A stretch of DNA of 64,000 nucleotides from NCBI GenBank assembly GCA_963920705.1, contig OY987228.1:16802687-16866686 (forward strand). Direction: 5' to 3'. Every line of letters starts with the position of its first letter. Positions within the stretch are counted from its first letter, which is position 1. The notes beneath the pieces are model-generated. The model was not told where the DNA came from, searched no databases, and saw only the letters and a list, made by a program, of their open reading frames with translations. The translations under genes were made by a program, and so were the position numbers. This DNA is from Odiellus spinosus (lineage: Eukaryota > Arthropoda > Arachnida > Opiliones > Phalangiidae). This document shows positions 11,867 through 21,635 of this stretch, in pieces.

Positions 11867-13914
11867 GGATTAAGTTCAAATACAAACAAAATTTTTGGTT
11901 ATATCAGATAATAATCATTGTTGTAAGCGTTAGCAGAAGTACAATAATTAAAACAAGTATGCCAGTTAAACTCCGTCGAGAATTTCTCATCTCGTCGTCT
12001 GCTTAATGCTTATGCTCCTTTTAATTACCAGCGCAGCGACCTAAAGGGTCCCAATGTACTATTAATTCCCACTGAATTAATATTAATTATTGATTGTACC
12101 TTTTTTGGTATCGTAAAAGTCCGCCTCTTCAAAAGAAAAATGTAGAACTACTTTACGCGCAATGGGGTTAAAAATAATGTATTATATCTTTTATCTTTTT
12201 GCATTTATATATACATCAAATTAGTACTTTTTTGTCCGGGCGTCTACCATATAAAGTTGATGTCATTCGACACTCCCAAGGCTAATGGTTAATATTTACC
12301 AGACCATTAGGTTTCGCGCTCTTTATAGGCCTAATTATTTCTCGCCGCTCCTTAACGGGTTACGGTTGTTTTGTCGGGCTTCGAGTTACCAGACGTTGCC
12401 TTTGACTCGTTTTCTCCCTCGTTAGCCGATTATTCCAGATTCGATAGTGATGAGTAGGGAGATGGGTAAAGGGCGATGTAGAAAAATTCGAAAAAGAGCG
12501 GAAAAAAGGTCTTCTTAAGCCTAAATGATATTTTTTTCCATCCTTGTACTAGTACCATAAGTTAATGCGATAGGAGTACGCTGTAAATATATAAACGAAG
12601 CTCATGAAATGTATTTTCAAACTTGAGGATTGTTAGTTATAAACTTATGCTATTGCCAGACCCCAATATATTCTACCTCGCAAAACAGGCCATCAGCTTG
12701 AGATTTACAAAGATGAATAACCTAAAATGAGTGTAGGATATATAGAAATCGACTCGTACCAGGCTAAAATGAGGCGTTGAAACTCCTTTACGTCGACGTT
12801 AGTCTTTAGTTTAAGACCTCTCGTGATAATAAGACGAGATCTGATGTCCCGGTCATCGGGGTCGCGATCCCATTCAAATTTCCTCTAAGTCACGTATCAC
12901 ACGGAGCTGATCGATTTTCCATAAAAATTAAAGGACATATCACTTCTTTTAATCAAACAAATATATAGGAAAAACAATAAATGTATTTTTAATCCAATTT
13001 AATCATTATTTAATCGCTATTGTTGTAATCCGGTGTTAAATTCGCCGTTTGTCCCTGACATATATAGTAGAAATTCGAATCTCCTCCTCCTATACTAAAC
13101 CGAGTAAACGAACCCTATCGAGAGATATAAAACTCGGATTAAACGATGTAAATTTAACCGAAATGGTTATTTGGTTCGCGAAATGTCCTAGTCTGGGGAA
13201 TTCAAGATTCTTGATCATATCGGAGGTGCGAACGGTCACGCGGGGTCATTTGCATTCGTGTCCTGGCCATTTTTGGGCGCGGTTCGGTCGATACGCGGTC
13301 GTTCGGTGGACCGCTCTGTCTCTCGCTTTTAAGGATTATACCGAGCGCAAAATAATGATGTTCTCTAACAGCTTCGTCAGCCGTAACTCGCTAATTATCA
13401 GAGAATGTCACTTCCTCCTCCCGCTATCTCAGTCTTCTTGCCTCGCGTATACCGCTCTTAGGGCGGTTTGACAAAAATCGCCAAGTCTACAGAGCAAATC
13501 CTGGACGCGCTGCTAGTTTACTACACGGACATTTTAATGGGCTTTAAAATGTTCAGCGTAAGGATTTAGCTTGTACTTAACTCAATCTAGCATCTACTTG
13601 AGTGTTTTAAAAGCCACATTGAAAAATAGATTTTCCACGTACTATTTAAAAGAATTTAAAAATGAATTCCTCATATTTGATGGACTATCGCAAAGTTGCG
13701 TTTTGAATACACACGCGAGATTACATATTTGAACCATCAAAACTGTTCAAACTTAGCTTCAAGAAATATATACACCAAAATAATAATTTCATGACAGACG
13801 CGTCTTCTGTTGTATTAATTAAAATAACAATTAAGACAAAAATTTCCCATTGAACATTTAAACTCTCGTTTAAACTGAAGACCCGGGATTTTCGGGAAAA
13901 AAAAACGTCCAACG
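11867..13914. other. Non-coding DNA with a CpG-dense patch
   Basis: A perfect 14-bp palindrome AATTAATATTAATT lies near 12075. The segment 13195-13345 is strikingly CpG-dense for this window. A 140-codon frame (13049-13471, plus) spans it, but the protein has no recognisable domain and its low-complexity start is unconvincing. I treat the frame as chance. Confidence 0.45.
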
Positions 13915-13992
13915 TTTTTAGACGAGGCGTAACTAGCCGGTTTAAACAGATTTAACCGTGGTTTAATCACAATTAACCGAGGTTTATTGAAC
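13915..13992. mobile_element. Family B foldback, left part, interrupted by family A
   Basis: From GACGAGGCGTAACTAGCC to GAGGTTTATTGAAC this matches, in inverse orientation, the right half of the family B element at 39408-39475 over about 70 bp with roughly ten differences. The matching continuation of B resumes at 14331, after the family A element. This shows that A landed in a pre-existing B copy. Confidence 0.7.
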
Positions 13993-14329
13993 CAGAAGCC
14001 GATGAAACCCTCCTTTGAAGTCTACTACTCCAATGTTCCATATAGCGCTCCTCGCTGTATGGGTAAAATTCCCAATTTTACGAGTTAGAAGGGGTCCTAC
14101 TTCATCCCCCCTGTCTACGGAAAATTGGAAATTCTCTCTCTCCACAAACGACGACGTTTTTTGGACGAACTCCAAGGCTGCTAGAGATATTCGCTCGACG
14201 AGCTCCTGCTCCGAAAACATCTACCATTAGGAGGCGTACGAATCGCGCCTTTTGAGAATAACCCATACAGAGAGGGGTAGACAAGACCCGGGAGTAATAG
14301 ACTTCAAGGTAGGGTTTCATCGGCTTCTG
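13993..14329 (-). mobile_element. Family A MITE, copy 1, nested in family B
   Basis: A 337-bp element with inverted ends starting CAGAAGCCGATGAAACCC. It has an inner inverted pair CTGTATGGGT / ACCCATACAG and an interior shared with the copies at 17756 and 62129, to which it is inverted. The ends are slightly decayed (one change in the right TIR). Several short open frames on both strands (up to 78 codons) recur in all copies but are not conserved as one protein. No clean target duplication is seen; about 30 bp of the host B element seem to be missing at the junction. Confidence 0.8.
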
Positions 14330-14358
14330 CTCTGATTAAACCACGGCTAATTTGGTGA
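14330..14358. mobile_element. Family B foldback, right part after the A insertion
   Basis: TCTGATTAAACCACGGCTAA matches the inverse of the left inner arm of the 39-kb family B copy. Together with 13915-13992 it forms one interrupted B element. Confidence 0.6.
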
Positions 14359-16060
14359 ATGTACACTAAGCGAAGAAGGAGCAATAAATACGGTAGATCT
14401 ATAGCTGTCCACATTGCTCAAGATAAGTTATTGCACCATATTCCGTGGCGCGCTCGCTATTTGCGCATCCATCTTAAAACCTTTGAACACAGGAGGTGAA
14501 ATTATCGAGGTGAAGTAATACCAAGACTTGGAAGATTTGGGTTCTGTTCTATAGACAGATTCATTTATCGAGAATCATGGCAAAGTAACTTTTATAAGGA
14601 AGCAGCCATTAGAGGATGAATTTTACTCGAAACGTGTAATCCTAGAGGGGAAGACATCAGCGAAGATAGTGTTTTATTTCCTCTTGGTTCTCAACTCTCA
14701 TGGCGCTCCTTGGAGGTTTTTCTCTGTAGGCAATTTATGAAATCTTTCTAAAGAACAACAATCTTGAAAAATGTGGTCACCTTTGAAATCCCGCAGTTCT
14801 TTATAAGCTTTAAGAATATAGAACCGTAGGTTTTTGAAACTATTTTTGATTAAGGTCGACCTTACACGCTCAATAATTTATCAAAAAAACGCGGGATCCG
14901 TCGTTTTAGATGGTTGTGTAATTGGTCTTTTTTCGGACTAACAGTTGTGCAATGATTAAAAATAATATTACATGTTTTTTCTAACAAAAAAAGCGACAAT
15001 TCGAAAAACAATTGCGGAAATGTATTGAAGGTTTTTTTTATTACTCATAATATTGTCCAAACAATCTAACAATGTTTTTGTTACGTTTATAAACGTAATA
15101 TTTGGACAATGTAAATGTAAAGGCTAAGGGCTCTTAGCCAAAATTCTAAAATTATGTAATCTCAAAATATAGGAGGAAAGACAAATAAACTCGTCTATTA
15201 GCCGCCCTTTTAGACCCCTTTTATTTTCACAAACAACCATTGAAATATACATGTATATACGAATGTATTTTAAATTTTCGAGCGTAAATTTCAATTATAT
15301 TTTCGTAAAGGATCATTTAAAAATCTAGCGACAAAAATGCAGTTATAAAATACTAAATAAAATAGTGAACGTAATATCACGTGGTAAAATAAATCTCAGC
15401 ATGAACCCCTGGATCTCAAAAGAGATGGCGCGGCGGTAGCGGAGTATGTAGATGTAGGAAAAGGAGTAGTAGTTCAGCGAATGACAACTAGAAGGCGTCC
15501 GATGAAAGTGCCGGGAATTTTTACGCCTTCACTGATTGTCGGGAAACAATGGCGGCTAATTGTTAACGCGTGCGTAGTTGATCTTAATTTCGCGATTTTA
15601 AAACGGGAAAAGTCGGGTTCGGTTTAATTTATCGGTAAAATGTAATGATGGCGAAGTTTTACAAGAATTCGAAAAGGATAGGAACCCAAAATGATCTTAC
15701 ATTGGAGGAAATCTACACGTGGTGAGTTATACCAATTTAACGAGGTAGATGTAAAATATTGGACGTCGACCGTCCATTTTCTTTGTAAGCCGGAGGTTGG
15801 GGAAGACGAGGTCCGATCTAGAATTTTCTAGAATTTTTTTGTTTGAAACGTGGTTTTGCACAAATGATGCCATTTTAGTTAGGTCTAGGCCTACCTATCT
15901 TTAATTTTTACGGCGAATTGGGTTGAATTTTATATTATGGTACTTAATGGGGCTCTCAATTAAAATTTCGTTTTTATTTAATCAATGTTATGATATCATT
16001 AAGCGTTTTGCTTTCTCTCTGTTAACGTATACTAAATTGAATGGGTATATTTTTTTTTTT
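14359..16060. other. AT-rich non-coding DNA
   Basis: No gene recognised. An inverted pair ATTGTCCAAA / TTTGGACAAT at about 15053-15111 encloses the small palindrome ACGTTTATAAACGT. Nothing else stands out. Confidence 0.45.
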
Positions 16061-16190
16061 AAAAGAGTGTACTGGTACTGAATTTACAGTGGCTGAAATT
16101 AAAAGCGTACGAGGTGTATGTAAGTGTACAAGTACATGGTGTATTTAAAAGAACTGGGTATAAATGTGTACAGGGTATAAATACAATTGT
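16061..16190. repeat. Degenerate left flank of minisatellite 1
   Basis: GTAC-containing, GT-rich sequence with loose variants of the adjacent 28-bp unit (for example GTGTACTGG and TGTACAGGGTATAAAT). It looks like decayed or ancestral units next to the young array. Confidence 0.55.
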
Positions 16191-16554
16191 GTGTACTAGT
16201 TGTACAGGGTGTATATGCGTGTACTAGGTGTACAGGGTGTATATGCGTGTACTAGGTGTACAGGGTGTATATGCGTGTACTAGGTGTACAGGGTGTATAT
16301 GCGTGTACTAGGTGTACAGGGTGTATATGCGTGTACTAGGTGTACAGGGTGTATATGCGTGTACTAGGTGTACAGGGTGTATATGCGTGTACTAGGTGTA
16401 CAGGGTGTATATGCGTGTACTAGGTGTACAGGGTGTATATGCGTGTACTAGGTGTACAGGGTGTATATGCGTGTACTAGGTGTACAGGGTGTATATGCGT
16501 GTACTAGGTGTACAGGGTGTATATGCGTGTACTAGGTGTACAGGGTGTATATGC
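16191..16554. repeat. Minisatellite 1: 13 copies of a 28-bp unit
   Basis: Thirteen consecutive in-register 28-bp units beginning GTGTACTAGGTGTACAGGG and ending GTATATGC. They are nearly identical; only the first has AGTTG for AGGTG. The high identity implies recent amplification. The period is not a multiple of three and no protein is encoded. Each unit holds two GTAC palindromes. Confidence 0.95.
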
Positions 16555-16860
16555 GTGTACTAGGTGTATATGCGTGTACTAGGTGTACATGCGTGTACTA
16601 GGTGTACAGGGTGTATATGCGTGTACAGGGTGTATATGCGTGTACAGGGTGTCGTGTACTAGGTGTACAGGGTCAACATGCGTGTACTAGGTGTACAGGG
16701 TCAACATGCGTGTACTAGGTGTACATGATATGTGCAACTCGTGTTGAATCACAACGCGTGTAAGATTTACAGGGTATGTTTACAGGAAGAATAACTAAAA
16801 TGTACACGTACATGCAGGGTCTGCATTTTAGGTGTAAATGGGTTTTGAATGAGAAATTAT
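16555..16860. repeat. Irregular right flank of minisatellite 1
   Basis: The same motif continues with lost or altered sub-blocks: units lacking the CAGGG part, units lacking ACTAGGTG, and two units in which GTCAACATGC replaces GTGTATATGC (about 16670-16710). It then fades into scattered GTGTAC and ACAGGGT motifs to about 16860. A clean core with decaying flanks is typical of a locally expanding array. Confidence 0.75.
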
Positions 16861-17748
16861 ACGCGCGTACAATTGAGGCATCTTTACAAGATGTTCAAAA
16901 ATGATTGATGTGAAATTTCAGGTACAGGTGTTGTTTTTTAGAAGCTGAACAGGTTTAATTAATTTAATTCCATTCAAAATGGTATAATAATATTACGTAT
17001 ACAAAATCATATTATATCTTAATATATTAATATGATAATATCTTATCAGGCCTGGTATATCTTTACCCAAGTCCCCAATCCTCATATAATACACTTCCTG
17101 CGTATAGTTCAAGGCAACCAAGCATTGTTGAACCAATCTGAAACGATCAGAAACGCGCGAATCATTTAGCGTTCCATTCCCAAAAGCCCGGTACCTATTT
17201 AAATGTAAATTCGGGGGAAACTATTCCAATTTCCTTATCAATAATCGAATAATCGGGTGGTGCAAACATCCCCAAATCATCTCTGAATATTAATTCGTTC
17301 AGTGATAGAGCTTTGCGGAAGGGATTGGGGTCTCGAAAAAGGGGAAGAATGAAAGCGCTTTCCGGGATAATTTATCGTCAAAGAGATAGCGGCGTAATAT
17401 TTTGACGAAAAGAAACTTTGGCACGAAAGATGAACGATTCCCCCAAAGTTTTATTAATTTTATGAAATTTTCTCTTTCTTTTGTCTTCGCTGTAGTTTTT
17501 CTCTCGTTTTTTTTCTTCTCCGCTAAAAACAGACCATTTTTATCGTCTTCTTTAGTTTTGAATTATCTCTAGACTGGAGGAAATTTAATATAAGCTGAAA
17601 TCATAAATTTTCCGAAATCTTTTTTTATTTTCAAGATTTAAATAGAAGCATGAAAGGAGGAAAGGGGTTACCCCTAAAACAAATATTTTTTTGTTTGTTA
17701 AAGGGAGTGTCAAATTAAAAAATGCGGATACTGCTCTTTGTTCTACGG
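16861..17748. other. AT-rich non-coding DNA
   Basis: No gene, repeat or strong hairpin recognised between minisatellite 1 and the second family A element. Confidence 0.45.
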
Positions 17749-18086
17749 AGTTTACCAGAAGCCGATGAAACCCTCCTTTGAAGTCTACTACTCCCGGGTC
17801 TTGTCTACCCCTCTCTGTATGGGTTAGTTTCAAAAAGCGCGATTCGTACGCCTCCTAACGGTAGATATTTTCGGAGCGGGAGTTCGTCGAGCGAATATAT
17901 CTAGCAGCCTTGGAGTTCGTCCAAAAAACGTCGTCGTTTGTGGAGAGAGAGAGAATTTCCAATTTTCCGTAGACAGGGGGTATGAAGTAGGACCCCTCCG
18001 ATCTCTTAATATTGGGAATTTTACCCATACAGAGAGGAGCGCTATATGGAACTTCAAAGGAGGGTTTCATCGGCTTCTGAGTTTAC
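17749..18086 (+). mobile_element. Family A MITE, copy 2, with 7-bp target duplication
   Basis: Element 17756-18079 (324 bp) flanked by the direct repeat AGTTTAC at 17749-17755 and 18080-18086. The neighbouring G could extend it to 8 bp, but copy 3 shows 7. The 29-bp terminal inverted repeats are perfect (CAGAAGCCGATGAAACCC to CTTTGAAGT), and an inner inverted pair CTCTCTGTATGGGT sits about 30-40 bp inside. The interior has no transposase, so it must have been moved in trans. A 7-bp duplication fits P (7-8 bp) or Dada (6-7 bp) better than hAT (8 bp). Perfect ends suggest a fairly recent insertion. Confidence 0.9.
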
Positions 18087-19312
18087 TTAAATTAGGCATG
18101 CCATTTTTTTCAAATTTCTACTTTGAATAATTAACAGTTTAAACCAATAATCTGGTAAAGCGCATTAATTATTTTTGATTAGGTTAAATTAGGAAAATTT
18201 ACCTGATTAAAATTTTCAATCCTTTAAAATGAAATTCACGTGTTTGGCGTATCTATACTTTTAAGTATGTTTTTAAATAAGATAAATTTAATGCGTCTGC
18301 CTTTATGATTTTTTTTATCATTTCTATTCTCATTATTGACTTTTACCGCGTTTTAGTCCTATTTTATTTTAGTTTTCACGAATCATCCGTGTCTAGACTA
18401 TTTTTTTTAGTGAAATTTCCGATTTTGGGCAATAGTATTATTTTTTATTTTTAGCTAATCAAAAACGAACTTAAAACTTATTAAATTAATAAATTGAAAA
18501 GTTTAAATTGGTAGGATATTGAAAAATTATCTTTGAAAGCGCTTCATTTTTTAAGTAAAAGGTTGGAAAAGGTTAAAAATAATTTGACTTGAGGGGGGGG
18601 GATTTGCACGTGTTTTTAGAACAAAGAAAAAAATGTAGATATTAAAAGTAATGATAGGGGTGCGGTGTTGTCTGTCGCGTTGCGTGATTGTTACACGCAG
18701 TGTCACATTGAGCACGCGAATTTGCGCTAGTTGCGTGTAAGTTTCCTTCAAATCTCTTGCCTCTGGCTTTTCTCCTGTATGTATACTTCTCTTTCCAATT
18801 TTATCGATTGATTTTTCTACGGAGAAAAGCAACAGGGCGTACAGAGACATCTTTCGCGTGACGAGGAAGATAATGTTTATTTTAATCTATTTTAATATCT
18901 TTTATATTTTTTTAATAACGAAAGATATTGCGATAAATTGTTAATGTTACTTCGTTAATTAGTAATTTTTTTTTGAAAGTTTGATATATATAATATATAA
19001 TTATTCGGATTTTAAATATTATTAATTTTTTAATATAAATTTTTAATAATAACGTCATACGCTTACCATTTATACTTGTTCGAATCAAGGGGAGCTAACA
19101 GAATGGGAAACGCCGAAAATAATAGTTTTGCCCAACTCAGACTAATTATTAATTGATCAAGATTAAAATAATTTAATATAATTATAAAATGCAGCTTGCG
19201 ATTTTTAATTTTATAATTAAATATCCGAGGATTTAACCACAATTACACGATTACTTAACTGATTACAAACTTTGGTAATGTTAAATACGTACTCTATTAC
19301 GTAATCAAAAAA
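18087..19312. other. AT-rich non-coding DNA
   Basis: Contains a G9 tract at 18593-18601 and a TTCGAATCAAG hairpin near 19080 that resembles a tRNA T-arm but lacks the rest of a tRNA. A 99-codon frame on the minus strand (18551-18850) has no recognisable domain. Confidence 0.45.
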
Positions 19313-19930
19313 CCTATAGCAAAAGTCTGATAAGACTTCATACAAAAAGTCCTTAACTGGCGCAGGGGCCTGAAACGTGTTGTTTTCAGTGCTTTCCCCT
19401 TTCTACGCGTAGGCAGATATCTCTGAAAAGCGGCACCTAAAATCACGTGACTTTTGCGCCACTTCACCAAACATCTAATGAAATTAGTGGCTACGCGTTG
19501 CAAAAAGTAGTTCCCCCGGTTTTTACATATATAAGACATCTTTTACCACTTTTGAAGTCATTGTAACAAATAAGAAATGAAATTCAAAGCAATTTTTCCG
19601 ATAGAAAGTTTTTAAGTCAAGAATTAATTACCAATATTAATTATTAAACCATTATTGGCCTGATTTAACCACATGAATCGCTGTTGGTTGTTTCACTATG
19701 TTCGTCTGCTGCATTGTTTTGGTATTCTCACCACTATGACTCCCAAAACTTTGTAAGTAAACCTATTTTACTTTTAAACTAATTTTAAATGAAATGTAAT
19801 AAGTTTTTTGAACTATTGAATTGGGTTTGAATAAAAACTTTGAAATATCAATTATTTTCCTGATGCTAAGAAATGTTTAAGGAAACATCTTGATTTAAAA
19901 AATCGTTTAAAGACGTAACGACCGAGTTTT

Positions 19931-20150
19931 AATCGTTTGTTTAAATTTAAGAAACCTCACTTCGTACTATTTAAACTTTTAAATCGCAATTAATCCTTTT
20001 TAAACGTTTGTTTACATTTAAGAAACCTCCATTCCCCGAAACTTGTCAATGTTTTACTATCCTGCCCTTCCCGTGCACTAAGGGCCTTCAAGGCCCCTTG
20101 TACGTTGTCCCCCTAATAAATAAATAAAGAAACCTCCCTTCGTACTATTT
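19931..20150. repeat. 70-bp tandem duplication inside family E
   Basis: CGTTTGTTTAAATTTAAGAA at about 19934 recurs as CGTTTGTTTACATTTAAGAA at about 20004, and each is followed by ACCTC and CTTCGTACTATTT. In the second copy the block is split after ACCTCC by the LINE tail at 20031-20126 and resumes at 20138. The duplication is therefore older than the LINE insertion. Confidence 0.75.
20020..20137 (+). mobile_element. 5'-truncated LINE 3' tail with target duplication
   Basis: An insert of about 96 bp (20031-20126) bounded by the direct repeat AAGAAACCTCC at 20020-20030 and 20127-20137. It ends in a TAAA/AAAT short tandem tail (CCCTAATAAATAAATA). Just upstream is a hairpin formed by AAGGGCC and GGCCCCTT. 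A 3' hairpin, a short-repeat tail, 5' truncation and an 11-bp duplication are hallmarks of target-primed reverse transcription by a CR1/L2/Jockey-like non-LTR element. No coding part remains. It could also be a SINE that borrowed the LINE tail. Confidence 0.75.
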
Positions 20151-20403
20151 TCAGGACTTCCGTATAACTCGCCTAGCTATTGGCTAGTTTTGAATTTAGC
20201 TATCTCGTTCTCATTGGGTGCTGTAGACTAGCGTCGTCTGCACTGTAAATTACATGTTTTCTATAGCCAAAGCAAGAACCGGGCGCCAGTTAAGGACTTT
20301 TTGTATGAAGTCTTATCAGACTTTTGCCTATAGGCTTTTGCACAACTATTATCATATTGAATAGTAAAAGGGATATGCAATCGGAGATGAAAGTTTTCCC
20401 AAT

Positions 20404-20520
20404 TGTTTAGTTTGGCAAGTTCTTGCATTCCTAATTTGAGGCAAAGGTGGCGCTGGTTTAGAGAGCCCAGATCTTTTGTATCAGGCTAGTTTTGATTGCG
20501 TATCCCTTGAATAAATTAAT
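20404..20520 (+). repeat. Dispersed repeat family G, copy 1
   Basis: Shares with 30540-30625 a core reading AATTTGAGGCAA, then GGTGGCGCTGGTTTAG, with one difference over more than 30 bases. The surrounding 80 bp are also alignable (TTTAGTTTGG at the left, GCGTATCC at the right). No inverted ends or tail. It lies between family E and minisatellite 2. Class unknown. Confidence 0.65.
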
Positions 20521-20532
20521 TTAATTTACTTA

Positions 20533-21635
20533 ACGAAAATTTATTTTATTATATAAGTTTATGAAAATTAATATTACTTTATAAATTAACGAAAATTAAT
20601 ATTATTTTATAAGTTATCGCAAATTAATATTGGTTCATAAATTGACGAAAATTAATATTGGTTCATTAATTAAGGAAAATCAATATTATTTTACAAATTA
20701 ACGAAAATTAATATTATTTTACAAATTAACGAAAATTAATATTATTTTACAAATTAACGAAAATTAATATTATTTTACAAATTAACGAAAATTAATATTA
20801 TTTTACAAATTAACGAAAATTAATATTATTTTACAAATTAACGAAAATTAATATTATTTTACAAATTAACGAAAATTAATATTATTTTACAAATTAACGA
20901 AAATTAATATTATTTTACAAATTAACGAAAATTAATATTATTTTACAAATTAACGAAAATTAATATTATTTTACAAATTAACGAAAATTAATATTATTTT
21001 ACAAATTAACGAAAATTAATATTATTTTACAAATTAACGAAAATTAATATTATTTTACAAATTAACGAAAATTAATATTATTTTACAAATTAACGAAAAT
21101 TAATATTATTTTACAAATTAACGAAAATTAATATTATTTTACAAATTAACGAAAATTAATATTATTTTACAAATTAACGAAAATTAATATTATTTTTCAA
21201 ATTAACGAAAATTAATATTATTTTTCAAATTAACGAAAATTAATTTTATTTTTCAAATTAACGAAAATTAATTTTATTTTTCAAATTAACGAAAATTAAT
21301 TTTATTTTTCAAATTAACGAAAATTAATTTTATTTTTCAAATTAACGAAAATTAATTTTATTTTACAAATTAACGAAAATTGATATTATTTTACAAATTA
21401 ACGAAAATTAATTTTATTTTTCAAATTAACGAAAATTAATTTTATTTTTCAAATTAACGAAAATTAATTTTATTTTTCAAATTAACGAAAATTAATTTTA
21501 TTTCACAAATTAACGAAAATTAATTTTATTTCACAAATTAACGAAAATTAATATTATTTCACAAATTAACGAAAATTAATATTATTTCACAAATTAACGA
21601 AAATTAATATTATTTCACAAATTAACGAAAATTAA
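20533..21635. repeat. Minisatellite 2: 39 units of 28 bp
   Basis: Thirty-nine complete units plus an 11-bp partial, starting ACGAAAATTAATATTA and ending CAAATTA. Every unit starts exactly 28 bp after the last, with no length change in 1.1 kb. Units 1-6 (20533-20700) are diverged; units 7-23 (20701-21176) are identical; units 24-34 form a TTTTTC block, most also reading AATTTTA, interrupted by two TTTTAC units (21345, 21373); the last five full units carry TTTCAC. Block-wise variants point to amplification by unequal exchange or slippage of multi-unit segments. No coding potential. Confidence 0.97.

Larger units (their letters stand above)
19313..20333. mobile_element. Family E DNA transposon, non-autonomous, 1007 bp
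   Basis: Element 19320-20326 flanked by CCTATAG at 19313-19319 and 20327-20333. The terminal inverted repeats are 44 bp and perfect, starting CAAAAGTCTGATAAGACTTC and ending GGCGC. The interior has no transposase domain; the longest frame is 80 codons on the minus strand at the left end and includes the TIR. The termini resemble family A (CARAAGYC then GATRA) and both make 7-bp duplications, so the same type of enzyme may mobilise both. The interior holds a 70-bp tandem duplication and a LINE tail. It is probably a deletion derivative of a longer element. Confidence 0.9.

Noticed and set aside
13049-13471. 140-codon plus-strand frame
   Set aside because: No recognisable domain or codon pattern. 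It spans a CpG-dense patch with few stop codons.
13984-14320. Short frames recurring in all three family A copies
   Set aside because: They are translations of a non-coding MITE. Indels change the frames between copies and the longest is about 80 codons.
17756-18079. Assigning family A to hAT on the basis of a possible 8-bp duplication GAGTTTAC
   Set aside because: The extra G is also the last base of the inverted repeat, and copy 3 shows an unambiguous 7-bp duplication.
19070-19110. CTTGTTCGAATCAAG T-arm-like hairpin
   Set aside because: The upstream sequence is AT-rich and cannot form the rest of a tRNA.
20533-21635. CRISPR-like array
   Set aside because: Units are contiguous 28-bp repeats with no unique spacers, in a eukaryotic context.
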